NCBI RefSeq assembly: GCF_011057715.1
Contig: NZ_LNGH01000009.1
Location: 1-59,077 of the forward strand
Length of the DNA stretch: 59,077 bases
DNA from: Marinitoga sp. 38H-ov
GTDB taxonomy: Bacteria > Thermotogota > Thermotogae > Petrotogales > Petrotogaceae
Direction: 5' to 3'
Below are positions 26,320 through 35,853 of the stretch, in pieces. The notes below the pieces were generated by a model that was not told the DNA's origin, did no database searches, and saw only the letters and a program-made list of their open reading frames with translations. Position 1 is the first letter of the stretch; each line of letters starts with the position of its first letter. The translations under genes were made by a program, and so were the position numbers.

Positions 26320-26746
26320 CCTTTTTAGGGAATATATCTCTTAATCCAGATGCAAAAATCAATATAGCAATAATGATTGCAGAAGAAGTAGAGATATTTA
26401 CATATATATATGAGCCAATAGCTAAAGCATTAATAATCCAAGCTAAAGTAATAAATAATCTCTTATTTTTATAACTATATAAAGATGAAAAAATAGTAGA
26501 TGCTAATACTAAAATAATAAATATGTCTATATTAAAACTTTTAATAATTCCAAAAATAGATAATAATGTACCTATAAACAAATAAACAATAGTTAATTTA
26601 TCATATTTTTTTGATAAAAAGGAAAATAATGCTGTGATTAATCCAAAAATTACTACTAAGATCATATATAATAAATTCGCTTTTAAATAAAATGCTGCTA
26701 ATCCAGATAGTAATAACGAAAAAGCTATAGGGTAAATCATCATCAC
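26291..26746 (-). CDS. Membrane protein with four to five spans, unknown
   Basis: A 151-aa, strongly hydrophobic protein with about five predicted helices and a charged C-terminal tail (FPKKDDAIEKDNF). No family was recognised. It starts 3 bp after argS with GAGGTG upstream, and overlaps the radical SAM gene. It is probably an inner-membrane protein cotranscribed with argS. Confidence 0.7.
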   Translation of the reverse strand: MMMIYPIAFSLLLSGLAAFYLKANLLYMILVVIFGLITALFSFLSKKYDKLTIVYLFIGTLLSIFGIIKSFNIDIFIILVLASTIFSSLYSYKNKRLFITLAWIINALAIGSYIYVNISTSSAIIIAILIFASGLRDIFPKKDDAIEKDNF

Positions 26747-26749
26747 ACC

Positions 26750-28459
26750 TCACATTTTGTCTACTACATTTATTCCTAACAAGTTTAAACCTTTTCTTAG
26801 AACTTCACCAGCTAAATGAGATAATAATAATCTTGATTTTAAAATAGATTCCTCTTCTTTTAATACAGGTAAACTATTATAGAATGAATTATATGTCTGT
26901 GCTAATTCAAATAAATAATCAGCAATTAAATTTGGTTTATAGTCATCAGCCGCTCTCATAACTACTATTGGTAGTTGTGTTAATAATAGTCCTAGTTTTC
27001 TTTCTAATGGTTCAATTAAATTTAATTTTATATTTTCTAAAGAATATCCGGTCTCTTTGGCTTTTCTTTTTAAAGATTGAATTCTAGCATATGTATATAA
27101 TAAATATGGCGCGGTATTTCCGTCAAATGCTAACATTTTATCCCAATCAAAAATTATATGACTAATTCTATTTTGACTCAAATCTGAATATTTTACGGCT
27201 CCGATACCTATAATTTCTGCAATATGATTTTTTTCTTCCTCTGATAAATTAGGATTTTTTTCTTCAATTATTTCTTTAGCTTTTTCAACGGCTTTATTTA
27301 ATAACTCTTCTAATTTAATAACATTTCCTTTTCTTGTTGAAAATACACCATCAGCAAATCTCATTAATCCAAACCAAATATGTTGATAATTTCCGTCCCA
27401 GCCGATTTTTCTTGCAATATTAAATACTTGTTTAAAATGAGTTTGTTGTCTTTCATCGGTTACATATAATATTCTATTTGGATTATATGTTTCTCTTCTG
27501 AATTTAATACAAGCTAGATCAGATGTTGCATATAGAAATGCGCCATCTTTCTTTTGTATAATAGCTGGTGGTAAATTTTCTTCTTCTTCAAAAAATACAA
27601 CAACAGCGCCTTCGCTATATGTAGCTATTCCTTTATCTAATAATAATTTAACAATATCTGGCATAATATCATGATAATGTGATTCGCCATAATATGTTTC
27701 AAATTCTATATCCATTCTTTTATAAATTTTATTATATTCTTTTAAAGAAAGATCAATAAATTCTTGCCATAACTTTCTATTTTCTGGATCTCCATCTTGC
27801 AATTTTTTTAATTCTTGTCGTGCTTCTTCTAATAAATCCGGATTTTTTTCAGATTCTTGTTCGAATTTTACATAAATTCTTTCCATTTCGCCTATAGGAT
27901 CTTTTTCATAATTTTCTTTATCTAACCACAATCTATAAGCGACTATTAGTTTTCCAAATTGAGTTCCCCAATCACCTAAATGATTATCTCCTATTACTTC
28001 ATATCCTAAATATCTATATATTCTTTTTATAGAATCACCAATAACCGTACTTCTTAAATGACCTATATGCATTGGTTTTGCGATATTTGGAGAAGAATAA
28101 TCAATAACAACAGTTCCTTTGTCTTTAATAAATGAAAAATCTGGATCTTCTTTTTCAATTTTTGGTAGATAATCAACCAAAAATTCATTTTTTATGTAAA
28201 TATTAATAAATCCTGGCCCAGCAATTTCTATTTTTTCAATTATATTATTTTCAGGTATATTATCTATTATTTCTTGGGCTATTGACCTAGGAGCTTTCTT
28301 TAATATTTTTGAATTTATCATAGCAAAATTAGTTTGAAAATCACCAAAATTTTCATTTGATGTTCTTTGGATTATAGGATCCTTTAATTCTGTATCTGGG
28401 TATATTTTTTTTACAGTTTCTTTGAATATATCCTCTAATATTTTTTCAATTAATTTCAT
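26750..28459 (-). CDS. argS: Arginine-tRNA ligase
   Basis: A class I synthetase of about 569 aa. HIGH-like motif PMHIGHLRST, the ArgRS-specific N-terminal Add1 domain (NFGDFQTNFAM), and a C-terminal anticodon-binding domain ending in LNLLGINVVDKM. The KMSKS loop is replaced by STRKGNVIKLE, as is usual for many ArgRS. I place the start at ATG 28459 with AAAGGGAGTG upstream. The frame runs further to 28606, but that stretch is AT-rich leader with a TATAAT at 28494-28499. Confidence 0.96.
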   Translation of the reverse strand: MKLIEKILEDIFKETVKKIYPDTELKDPIIQRTSNENFGDFQTNFAMINSKILKKAPRSIAQEIIDNIPENNIIEKIEIAGPGFINIYIKNEFLVDYLPKIEKEDPDFSFIKDKGTVVIDYSSPNIAKPMHIGHLRSTVIGDSIKRIYRYLGYEVIGDNHLGDWGTQFGKLIVAYRLWLDKENYEKDPIGEMERIYVKFEQESEKNPDLLEEARQELKKLQDGDPENRKLWQEFIDLSLKEYNKIYKRMDIEFETYYGESHYHDIMPDIVKLLLDKGIATYSEGAVVVFFEEEENLPPAIIQKKDGAFLYATSDLACIKFRRETYNPNRILYVTDERQQTHFKQVFNIARKIGWDGNYQHIWFGLMRFADGVFSTRKGNVIKLEELLNKAVEKAKEIIEEKNPNLSEEEKNHIAEIIGIGAVKYSDLSQNRISHIIFDWDKMLAFDGNTAPYLLYTYARIQSLKRKAKETGYSLENIKLNLIEPLERKLGLLLTQLPIVVMRAADDYKPNLIADYLFELAQTYNSFYNSLPVLKEEESILKSRLLLSHLAGEVLRKGLNLLGINVVDKM

Positions 28460-28493
28460 TTTTTCACTCCCTTTCAAAAATTCTATATAACTT

Positions 28494-28499
28494 ATTATA
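28494..28499 (-). promoter_or_regulatory. Probable -10 box of argS
   Basis: TATAAT on the minus strand in ATGTTATAATAAG, 35 bp before the argS start. The -35 region is only T-rich, so the promoter call is weak. The rest of 28500-28668 shows nothing else I can name. Confidence 0.45.
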
Positions 28500-28668
28500 A
28501 CATAGATATTGTTAAAAAAAGTATAAATTATATTGTTAATAATAAAAAATAAATTTATATAGCAATCTATAATTAAGAATGCTATACAATTTAGTAAAAA
28601 ATACATTTATATTTAATATAATTATTTAATAATAAATATTGTATAAAATTGTTAAATTTATATTTCGA

Positions 28669-28699
28669 TTGAACATTTTTTTGATTTTTGCAGTATAAT
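28669..28699 (+). promoter_or_regulatory. Possible dnaK promoter
   Basis: TTGAAC (28669) and TATAAT (28694-28699) have a 19-bp spacer, which is longer than usual. No CIRCE palindrome is present, so HrcA control of this gene is not supported. Confidence 0.45.
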
Positions 28700-28739
28700 A
28701 TATATGGAAATCGAAAAGAAGAATAAGGAGGTAGATAAA

Positions 28740-30545
28740 ATGGCTGAAAAAGAATATGTAGTTGGTATTGACCTTGGTACAACAAACTCAGCTATAGCAT
28801 GGATGAAACCTGATGGAAACGTTGAAGTAATTCCTAATGCTGAAGGTAAAAGAACAACACCTTCAATTGTACATTTTTCAAAAGATGGAACAGTTATTGT
28901 AGGAGAACCAGCAAAAAGACAGGTTGTATTGCATCCTGAAAGAACTATTAGATCAATTAAAAGAAAAATGGGATCAGATTATAAAGTAAATGTGGATAAC
29001 AAAAGTTTTACTCCACAACAAATTAGTGCTTTTGTTTTACAAAAATTAGTTAGAGATGCAGAAGCATATTTGGGTGGAAAAATAAAAAAAGCAGTTATAA
29101 CTGTTCCTGCATATTTTAATGATGCACAAAGACAAGCGACAAAAGAAGCTGGTGAAATTGCAGGATTAGAAGTTTTAAGAATTATTAACGAGCCAACAGC
29201 AGCATCTATTGCTTTTGGATTAAATAAAGTTCATGAAGATAAAAAAATAGTGGTATATGATTTAGGTGGGGGTACATTTGATGTTTCAATTCTTGATGTT
29301 GGTGAAGGTGTTATTGAAGTTGTATCAACATCAGGAAACAACCATTTAGGTGGAGATGATTTTGACCAAAAAATTATAGATTGGTTAGTAGAAGAATTCA
29401 AGAAAGAAAATGGTGCAGATATTTCTTCTGATAGACAAGCAATGCAAAGATTAAAAGAAGCTGCTGAAACGGCAAAAATTGAATTATCTACAAAATTAGA
29501 AACTGAAATTAATTTGCCATTTATTACAGTTGTTAATGGCCAACCAGTACATTTGCAAAAAACATTAACAAGAAAGAAATTTGAAGAATTAGTAAGAGAT
29601 TTAGTAGAATCTACAAGGAAACCAATTGAAACAGCATTAAAAGATGCAGGGTTATCAGCTGATGAAATTGATGATGTATTATTAGTTGGAGGATCAACAA
29701 GAATTCCAGCAGTTCAAGAATTAGTAAAATCAATATTCCATAAAGAACCAAGTAAAGGAGTAAACCCTGATGAAGCAGTTGCTGTTGGAGCTGCAGTTCA
29801 AGCAGCTATTATGACAGGTAACACTGAACAAGATTTAGTTTTAGTTGATGTTACTCCATTATCATTAGGGGTTGAAGTTAAAGGTGGATTAATGGAAGTT
29901 ATTATTCCAAAGAATAGTAAAATTCCTATCAGAAAAAGTAAAGTGTTTACAACAGCAGCAGATTTTCAAACTGAGGTTGAAATTGGAGTATTCCAAGGTG
30001 AAAGACCAATTGCTAGAGATAATTTCTTCTTAGGAAGTTTCAAATTAACAGGACTTCCACCAGCACCTAGAGGAGTTCCTCAAATTGAAGTATCATTTGA
30101 TATAGACGCTAATGGTATTGTTAATGTTTCTGCTAAAGATTTAGGAACTGGAAAACAACAATCAATGGTTGTAACTGGAAGGAATAAATTATCTTCAGAA
30201 GATATTGAAAGAATGATTAGAGAGGCTCAAGAATATGAAGAGCAAGATAAGAGAAAAAGAGAAGAAATTGAACTTAAAAATCAAGCAGATGACTTATCAT
30301 ATCAAGTGGAAAAATTAATTAATGAAAATAAGGATAAAATACCAGAAGATCAAAAAACAAGGTTAGAATCATTAATAAGTGATGTGAGAGATGCTATAAA
30401 TAATAATGATATATCTAAATTAAAAATAGTTATGGAAGACTTAAAGAACGAATCAATGAAATTAGGACAATTTATCTATCAACAAGCTCAACAATCAACA
30501 AATGAAGAAACAAATACGAATCCAGAAGATTCACAAAATAATTAA
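28740..30545 (+). CDS. dnaK: Molecular chaperone DnaK (Hsp70)
   Basis: A 601-aa Hsp70. The ATPase domain has [26 protein letters not shown] and [13 protein letters not shown]. The substrate-binding domain and helical lid follow, with an Asn/Gln-rich tail. The start is ATG 28740 behind AAGGAGG. dnaK stands alone: no grpE, dnaJ or hrcA is adjacent. A terminator follows. Confidence 0.97.
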   Translation: MAEKEYVVGIDLGTTNSAIAWMKPDGNVEVIPNAEGKRTTPSIVHFSKDGTVIVGEPAKRQVVLHPERTIRSIKRKMGSDYKVNVDNKSFTPQQISAFVLQKLVRDAEAYLGGKIKKAVITVPAYFNDAQRQATKEAGEIAGLEVLRIINEPTAASIAFGLNKVHEDKKIVVYDLGGGTFDVSILDVGEGVIEVVSTSGNNHLGGDDFDQKIIDWLVEEFKKENGADISSDRQAMQRLKEAAETAKIELSTKLETEINLPFITVVNGQPVHLQKTLTRKKFEELVRDLVESTRKPIETALKDAGLSADEIDDVLLVGGSTRIPAVQELVKSIFHKEPSKGVNPDEAVAVGAAVQAAIMTGNTEQDLVLVDVTPLSLGVEVKGGLMEVIIPKNSKIPIRKSKVFTTAADFQTEVEIGVFQGERPIARDNFFLGSFKLTGLPPAPRGVPQIEVSFDIDANGIVNVSAKDLGTGKQQSMVVTGRNKLSSEDIERMIREAQEYEEQDKRKREEIELKNQADDLSYQVEKLINENKDKIPEDQKTRLESLISDVRDAINNNDISKLKIVMEDLKNESMKLGQFIYQQAQQSTNEETNTNPEDSQNN

Positions 30546-30593
30546 AAAAACTCTGGACCATTGATCTGAACCCAAAAAATAAAATAATAAAAA

Positions 30594-30638
30594 AAACACC
30601 CCCGAAAGTGATAAAATAAAAGTAGGGGGTGTTTTTTT
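30594..30638 (+). terminator. Terminator of dnaK with an unusually long loop
   Basis: AAACACCCCC pairs with GGGGGTGTTT across a 21-nt AT-rich loop, followed by TTTTT. The loop is long for an intrinsic terminator but the stem and U-tract are good. Confidence 0.7.
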
Positions 30639-30872
30639 GTGGATATATAAAAAGCATTAAAAAATACAATCATAAAAAAAGTATAAATTCCAATCAAATT
30701 AAATAATATACTCAGAGTACTGGAACTATGTTGTATAAGTTCTTTATTTCATTTTTAATTGTGCCACTTTCTGAGAGTGTATTACATCGTAGTTTTTTAT
30801 CTTACCAAAAAAATTTTTATAATTTTTAGTATAATTGTATTAATTTTTTATAGCCTTAAAATGTTTTAAATC
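30639..30872. other. Intergenic region between convergent dnaK and the transglycosylase gene
   Basis: No gene recognised. The part at about 30705-30800 is less AT-rich than its surroundings. On the minus strand it holds an open stretch of about 28 codons ending in TGA (NTLSESGTIKNEIKNLYN...VPVL) with no start codon or ribosome binding site. It may be a relic of a lost gene or insertion sequence; this is speculative. Confidence 0.4.
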
Positions 30873-32003
30873 TTAAGGGTAAACTTTATTCCATTCTTTC
30901 TCGTATATTAAAACTTTATTTAAGTAATTTGATGTTTCTTTCCTGGTGTTATTTATTAGATAATGGTATAATGAAGATAAATCAAAGTTTTCAAGATTAA
31001 GTCCTCTAACCATTTTTGAAATTGCAATTGGACCCATGTTGTATCCAGCAATAACTAAATATTTTCTCTTTGAATAATCTTTTTCAAATTCAAAGTATTT
31101 ATTATGTAATAAATATATATAAGTAGCACCATACAATATATTTTTTTCTGGGTTATATAGTTCATTAACTAAAGATCTTGGATTAGGTTTTTTATTATAT
31201 AAATATATATATGCTTCAGTTGCTGCGTATCGCGGTATTAATTGCATTAAACCTAATGCTCCGCTTTTAGATCTTACATTTGGTAAAAAAGAAGATTCTT
31301 TTTGTATTATAGATAAAATAAATGACCTTGGAATTCCGTACTTATTTTTTATATTATCAATAATTGGTATATATTGTTTTGCTCTTTCTAGAAATGGATT
31401 ATTTTTTATAGGTATTTTCGTAGTATATATAACCTTATTCTCAAACTCTTTTTCCTTTTTTATTTTGACAGTTTCTAAATCATTTTTTTTCACCAAATTA
31501 TCTAAAATAGGTTTATTTGTATATTCATCCTTTTTAAAAATTGTTTTTTCTGCTTGATCTTTAATTTTTTTTTCAATATTTTTTTTAGATTCATTTTTAT
31601 CAACTATAACTTTAACTTCTATATATCCATATTTATTTTCAATGTCACCTTTAAAAGTGACAATACTAAAAGATTTTAAATCATTGGAAAAATCGTACCA
31701 TTTATCTGGTACATATTCAAAATCTTCTCCCCAAATTGCTTTAAAGTTTTTTATAAATTCTACTTCTTTTTTGGTATATTCTTCGTAATATTTATCCCAT
31801 TCCTTTTGACTTTCTTCATATAATTTTTCCCATTGTTTATCTATATATTTTAAGTGTTCATTCCATTCTTTATTCATATCTTCGAAATATTCATTAAAAT
31901 CATCAGAAAACAAATTTGAATCAAAATTTATATCTATATCTGGTAGATCCGAATATAATATTATAGTAAGAAGTAATATTATAATAATAAATAATTTTTT
32001 CAT
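30873..32003 (-). CDS. Lytic murein transglycosylase, MltC-like
   Basis: Cleaves the glycan strands of peptidoglycan. The 376-aa protein has an N-terminal signal peptide (KKLFIIIILLLTIILYS), a charged coiled-coil-like part, then an MltC-type N-domain (KSFSIVTFKGDIENK). The C-terminal SLT domain has catalytic Glu in SIIQKESSFLPNV, the GALGLMQLIP motif and AGYNMGP. No lipobox Cys is seen, unlike E. coli MltC, so it may be anchored by its signal sequence or be periplasmic. It follows the small membrane protein by 1 bp. Confidence 0.88.
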   Translation of the reverse strand: MKKLFIIIILLLTIILYSDLPDIDINFDSNLFSDDFNEYFEDMNKEWNEHLKYIDKQWEKLYEESQKEWDKYYEEYTKKEVEFIKNFKAIWGEDFEYVPDKWYDFSNDLKSFSIVTFKGDIENKYGYIEVKVIVDKNESKKNIEKKIKDQAEKTIFKKDEYTNKPILDNLVKKNDLETVKIKKEKEFENKVIYTTKIPIKNNPFLERAKQYIPIIDNIKNKYGIPRSFILSIIQKESSFLPNVRSKSGALGLMQLIPRYAATEAYIYLYNKKPNPRSLVNELYNPEKNILYGATYIYLLHNKYFEFEKDYSKRKYLVIAGYNMGPIAISKMVRGLNLENFDLSSLYHYLINNTRKETSNYLNKVLIYEKEWNKVYP

Positions 32004-32004
32004 A

Positions 32005-32487
32005 TTATTTCCCCCAATAATCTTTTAAATAATTTTTGATTCTTATAGATAACTCAATTATTCCTATACAATAAATATTTATTCCTATCAAATAAGCTAA
32101 AATAGAAAAAATATACAATATTTTATTGTTTAATAAAAAATGAGGTATTAGAAAATTAAAAAAAATTAAAAATGTAGTAAGAGAAATAATATAAGCTAAA
32201 ACATAATATATCCATTTTTTAGAATAATAAAAGAAAATTAAAGGAATAAAAAATAATATAATTAAAGATAAAGTTTGTATATGTAATCCAACAAGTAAGT
32301 TTAAAAAGAAAAATCCCACTGTAAATATTATAGAATAGTATAAATTATTCAACAGTGGGATAAATATTGGTAATAATAAAGGTATTATATTCGGTGCAAT
32401 ATGATAAAATTTTGAAATAATATATAATATAAAAGATATAGATAAAAATATTCCAGTTAAATAAAGCTTGTTTAAATACAAGAACAA
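32005..32487 (-). CDS. Membrane protein with about five spans, unknown
   Basis: About 160 aa, almost entirely hydrophobic helices with few charged residues, ending in RIKNYLKDYWGK. It loosely resembles small integral membrane proteins of the Gx-transporter type, but I do not assign it. The frame runs to ATG 32505, but the strong site GGGAGGGGATC points to TTG 32487. It overlaps the Cys-rich gene upstream by 16 bp, so the two are probably coupled. Confidence 0.7.
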   Translation of the reverse strand: MFLYLNKLYLTGIFLSISFILYIISKFYHIAPNIIPLLLPIFIPLLNNLYYSIIFTVGFFFLNLLVGLHIQTLSLIILFFIPLIFFYYSKKWIYYVLAYIISLTTFLIFFNFLIPHFLLNNKILYIFSILAYLIGINIYCIGIIELSIRIKNYLKDYWGK

Positions 32488-32669
32488 AGATCCCCTCCCG
32501 CACATTCACAACAAGTATCAACTACAGCGATTGTTCCTATGCATTGTAAACATTCTGCACAATCATCGTTTCTTCTATAATATCCTGCTCTAAATTTGTT
32601 TAAATCATCTTTTATTTCCTCATTATTTTTATAATCTTCAAAAAGTTTTTTCCAATTATTATTTTTCAT
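32472..32669 (-). CDS. 65-residue Cys-rich protein, unknown
   Basis: The N-terminal half is charged (WKKLFEDYKNNEEIKDDLNKF). The C-terminal half contains eight Cys in a compact pattern: CxxCxxC (CAECLQC), then CCxC (TCCEC), then CxC (DLCSCI) at the end. It has no signal peptide. The Cys pattern could bind zinc or an iron-sulfur cluster, or be a modified peptide precursor. No modifying enzyme is adjacent, so metal binding is the simpler guess. Strong GGAGGTG ribosome binding site and a TATAAT about 35 bp upstream. Translationally coupled to the membrane protein. Confidence 0.75.
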   Translation of the reverse strand: MKNNNWKKLFEDYKNNEEIKDDLNKFRAGYYRRNDDCAECLQCIGTIAVVDTCCECAGGDLCSCI

Positions 32670-32700
32670 ACTTCACCTCCAATTACTTTAATTCCATGAA

Positions 32701-32706
32701 TATTAT
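32701..32706 (-). promoter_or_regulatory. Probable -10 box of the Cys-rich gene
   Basis: GGTATAATATT on the minus strand directly follows the terminator of the SLH gene. No good -35 is seen because the upstream bases belong to the terminator hairpin. Confidence 0.45.
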
Positions 32707-32713
32707 ACCATAT

Positions 32714-32739
32714 TAAAAAATCCCCTATATATAGGGGAT
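32714..32739 (-). terminator. Terminator of the SLH envelope gene
   Basis: AATCCCC / GGGGATT on the minus strand with a TATATATA loop that can pair partly with itself, followed by TTTT. Confidence 0.85.
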
Positions 32740-32744
32740 TGAGA

Positions 32745-33866
32745 TTAATAGTTTGAAGGATTTATAAAGTATATAGTTATTCCTGCTATTCCTAATAAAA
32801 CACCTAACCAACTCAAGATATTTGCTTGATTTGCAGTTTTTTCAATTTTATTAACTCTAGCAGAATCAACAATTGAATCTGAAGTTGCATAATTAGCTAA
32901 TTGAGCTTCTAAATCACTTTTTGTAACATAATCATTTAATTGAGAATCTTTTACTAAACCTGATAAATCAGATTTTAAAGCATAATTTTTTAATTCATTA
33001 TTTAAAGATCCGAAAGTTACAAATTCTTGAAGATCAGATTTTGTAACAAAGTTATTTAAATTTGATTCTAATAATTTTATTTTGTCAGAATTAGATAAAG
33101 TCAAATTCTCTAAATTGCTTAATTTTCCTGATAAAGTATTTAAATCAGAAATTTTTGCATAAGCTTCTAAATCAGTTTTATCAGCTTTTTTACTTTCTAA
33201 AGATGCAAGTTGAGAATCAAAATTAATTGAATTAATTTTTGTCTCTAAAGATGCAACTTTATTAGCTAAAACACCTATTGATTCTAAAGCTGCTTTATTT
33301 GTAGCAACTTCGGATTTTAATGAAGATAATTCTGTTGAGAGTTCTTTTAAAGTAGATAGATTATTTTCTAAATTAGCAATTCTTGTTTCTAAGTTTGATA
33401 ATGAATCAACTTTTGTACTTAAGAAACTAATAACTTCATAAGCTGTTTTTAATTCGTTGATTGAGTTTTCTAATTCTTTTATTCTATTGTTTAAATCGCC
33501 AGCATCAAAATTTGACATAGAATCTTTTATAATATTTTCAACTTCAGCTTTAGTTAATCCAGAAGATTTTTTAGATAATTCTTGTAATTGCTTATCAATA
33601 GAAACAACTTTTTCAGCTAATGTAGCAAATAATTGTTGTTCAACATATTTTAATGCTCTATCTAAAGCTACTGTAAGTTGGTATCTGTTTACTTGGGATA
33701 ATCCTTGATATGTACCATCTGGGAATCCTTCTATAATACCTAAGGATGATAATCTTTCAATAGAATCAAATGCCCAATGATTTACAGGTACATCCTTATA
33801 AGTTGTCGCTGCAAAGGAAAATACAGCTAAAGCTAATACTGTTAAAATGAGTAAAAGTTTTTTCAT
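32745..33866 (-). CDS. Toga outer-envelope protein Omp-alpha type (SLH domain, coiled coil)
   Basis: Structural protein that spans the periplasm of Thermotogota and ties the toga to the cell wall. The 373-aa protein has a signal peptide (KLLLILTVLALAVFSFA), one SLH domain at about 20-77 (DVPVNHWAFDSIERLSSLGI, GFPDGTY), then a long heptad-rich coiled coil at about 80-345. It ends in a hydrophobic anchor (ILSWLGVLLGIAGITIYFIN). This matches Omp-alpha of Thermotoga. Single-gene transcript with GGAGGTG upstream. Its promoter region has inverted repeats. Confidence 0.93.
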   Translation of the reverse strand: MKKLLLILTVLALAVFSFAATTYKDVPVNHWAFDSIERLSSLGIIEGFPDGTYQGLSQVNRYQLTVALDRALKYVEQQLFATLAEKVVSIDKQLQELSKKSSGLTKAEVENIIKDSMSNFDAGDLNNRIKELENSINELKTAYEVISFLSTKVDSLSNLETRIANLENNLSTLKELSTELSSLKSEVATNKAALESIGVLANKVASLETKINSINFDSQLASLESKKADKTDLEAYAKISDLNTLSGKLSNLENLTLSNSDKIKLLESNLNNFVTKSDLQEFVTFGSLNNELKNYALKSDLSGLVKDSQLNDYVTKSDLEAQLANYATSDSIVDSARVNKIEKTANQANILSWLGVLLGIAGITIYFINPSNY

Positions 33867-33918
33867 CCTAACACCTCCAAAAAAATTTATTTATTATAAT
33901 TGTAATTATCAAATACTA

Positions 33919-33950
33919 TTTTACCACAAAAATCAAAAAAAATGGTAAAA
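33919..33950. promoter_or_regulatory. Inverted repeat upstream of the SLH envelope gene
   Basis: TTTTACCA and TGGTAAAA, 8-bp arms, are separated by 16 A-rich bases about 55-85 bp upstream of the start. A further TGGTA follows at 33956. It could be an operator for the abundant envelope gene. A TATAAT (minus) near 33893 lies between it and the gene, with no clear -35. Confidence 0.45.
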
Positions 33951-34081
33951 TAAAATGGTATTTTTAGACACATTTTTATGATATACTTTATTTAAAATAA
34001 ATTAAGTAATCTAATATAACTTTCTACAGTATTATATCATAATCCTTTAAAATATAAAAATGAAATTAGCGGAGGTGTATT

Positions 34082-35842
34082 ATGCGTTTAAAAAGAACAC
34101 ATAAATGTGGAGAATTAAATAGTAAAAATGTAAATGATGTTGTTATTCTCAATGGTTGGGTTGAAAGAATAAGGGATTTAGGAGGTATTAAATTTGGATT
34201 ATTAAGAGATAGATATGGGAAAATTCAATTTGTAATAGATCCTGAAAATAAAAATATATATGATTTAGCTAATGAAATAGGTAATGAATATGTTATTGCT
34301 ATTAAAGGAAAGGTAAGAAATAGACCTGAAGATGCAGTAAATAAAAATATGAAAACCGGTGAAATAGAAGTTTTAGTTGAAGATCTTGAAATATTATCAG
34401 AATCTGAGACGCCACCTATATATGTTAATAAGGAAGAAGAAATTTCAGAAAATTTGAGATTAAAATATAGATATTTAGATTTAAGAAAAGAAAGAATGCA
34501 AAGAAATATATTAATGAGGCATAAAGCATTGCAAATAGTTAGACAATATTTTTCTGAAAATGATTTTGTTGAAATAGAAACACCATACTTAACAAAAAGT
34601 ACTCCAGAGGGAGCAAGAGATTTCTTAGTGCCTTCAAGGTTAAAACCTGGTTCTTTTTATGCATTACCTCAATCGCCTCAGTTATTTAAACAATTATTAA
34701 TGGTATCTGGTTTTGATAGATATTTTCAAATAGCTAGATGTTTTAGAGATGAAGATTTTAGAGCAGATAGACAACCAGAATTTTCTCAAATAGATTTTGA
34801 AATGTCATTTGTTGATATGAATGATATATTAACTTTTTCAGAAGGATTATTAGGGAAATTATTTAAAGAATTGCTAAATTATGAGTTGGAATTGCCATTG
34901 AGAAGATATACATATGATGAAGTTATGGATAAATATGGATCAGATAAACCGGATACAAGATATGGATTAGAAATTCAAGATTTTACTGAATATTTTAAAA
35001 ATACGAAAGCAGAATTTATTAAATCTTCTATTGAAAAAGGTGAAAGTGTTAGAGGTATCGTATTAGAAAACAAAGGGAATAAATTTTCTAGAAAAAGAAT
35101 AGATGAATATACAGAATTTGCAAAATCTGTTGGTGCAAACGGTATGATTTGGGTGAGAAATGAAAATGGTGAAGTAAAATCGTCTATAAAGAAATTAGCT
35201 GAAGATGAATTAAAAGAATTATTTGAAAAAGAAATAATAAAAAACAATGATATAGCATTTATTTTAGTAGGAAAAAGATTAGAAATTAATAAAATATTAG
35301 GTCATATTAGAAATAAATTAATAAAAGAAGAAATGGATAAAAAAGAAGGGTTTGATGTATTGTGGGTAGTTGATTTTCCAATGTTTGCATGGGATGAAGA
35401 AGAAAAAAGATTAGTTGCAGAACATCATCCTTTTACAATGCCAAAATTAGAAGAGTTTGAAAAATACGCAGATACAGATCCTTTAAAAATTAGAGCTCAA
35501 TGTTATGATTTGGTAATTAATGGATATGAAATGGCCAGTGGAAGTATAAGGGTTCATAGAAAGGATTTACAAAATAAAATTTTTGAATTAATAGGATTAA
35601 GCGAAAAAGAAATTAATGAAAAATTTGGATTTTTAATAGAAGCTTTTAAATATGGACCACCTCCACATGGTGGAGCTGCATTAGGTTTTGATAGGCTAAT
35701 AGCTATTATGGTTGGTGAAGAATCAATAAAAGAAGTAATAGCTTTTCCTAAAACAGCAAGTGGTTCTGATCCTATGACCGAAGCGCCTTCTGCGGTGTCA
35801 GAAAGACAATTAAAAGAATTAAAGATTAAATTAGATCTTTAA
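34082..35842 (+). CDS. aspS: Aspartate-tRNA ligase
   Basis: A class IIb synthetase of the bacterial type. The 586-aa length includes the bacterial GAD insertion. OB-fold anticodon domain (VILNGWVERIRDLGGIKF), motif 2 FRDEDFRADRQPEFSQID, and motif 3 GGAALGFDRLIAIM. The start has GCGGAGGTG 7 nt upstream. First gene of the long plus-strand run; 11 bp before cmk. Confidence 0.97.
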   Translation: MRLKRTHKCGELNSKNVNDVVILNGWVERIRDLGGIKFGLLRDRYGKIQFVIDPENKNIYDLANEIGNEYVIAIKGKVRNRPEDAVNKNMKTGEIEVLVEDLEILSESETPPIYVNKEEEISENLRLKYRYLDLRKERMQRNILMRHKALQIVRQYFSENDFVEIETPYLTKSTPEGARDFLVPSRLKPGSFYALPQSPQLFKQLLMVSGFDRYFQIARCFRDEDFRADRQPEFSQIDFEMSFVDMNDILTFSEGLLGKLFKELLNYELELPLRRYTYDEVMDKYGSDKPDTRYGLEIQDFTEYFKNTKAEFIKSSIEKGESVRGIVLENKGNKFSRKRIDEYTEFAKSVGANGMIWVRNENGEVKSSIKKLAEDELKELFEKEIIKNNDIAFILVGKRLEINKILGHIRNKLIKEEMDKKEGFDVLWVVDFPMFAWDEEEKRLVAEHHPFTMPKLEEFEKYADTDPLKIRAQCYDLVINGYEMASGSIRVHRKDLQNKIFELIGLSEKEINEKFGFLIEAFKYGPPPHGGAALGFDRLIAIMVGEESIKEVIAFPKTASGSDPMTEAPSAVSERQLKELKIKLDL

Positions 35843-35853
35843 GGAGGAATAAA

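Noticed and set aside
28620-28739. CIRCE/HrcA operator upstream of dnaK
   Set aside because: I looked for the TTAGCACTC-N9-GAGTGCTAA pattern and found nothing like it.
32472-32669. Cys-rich protein as a certain RiPP precursor
   Set aside because: No modifying enzyme, protease or exporter is adjacent. The radical SAM gene at 25117-26319 is 6 kb away and belongs to a B12-binding group.
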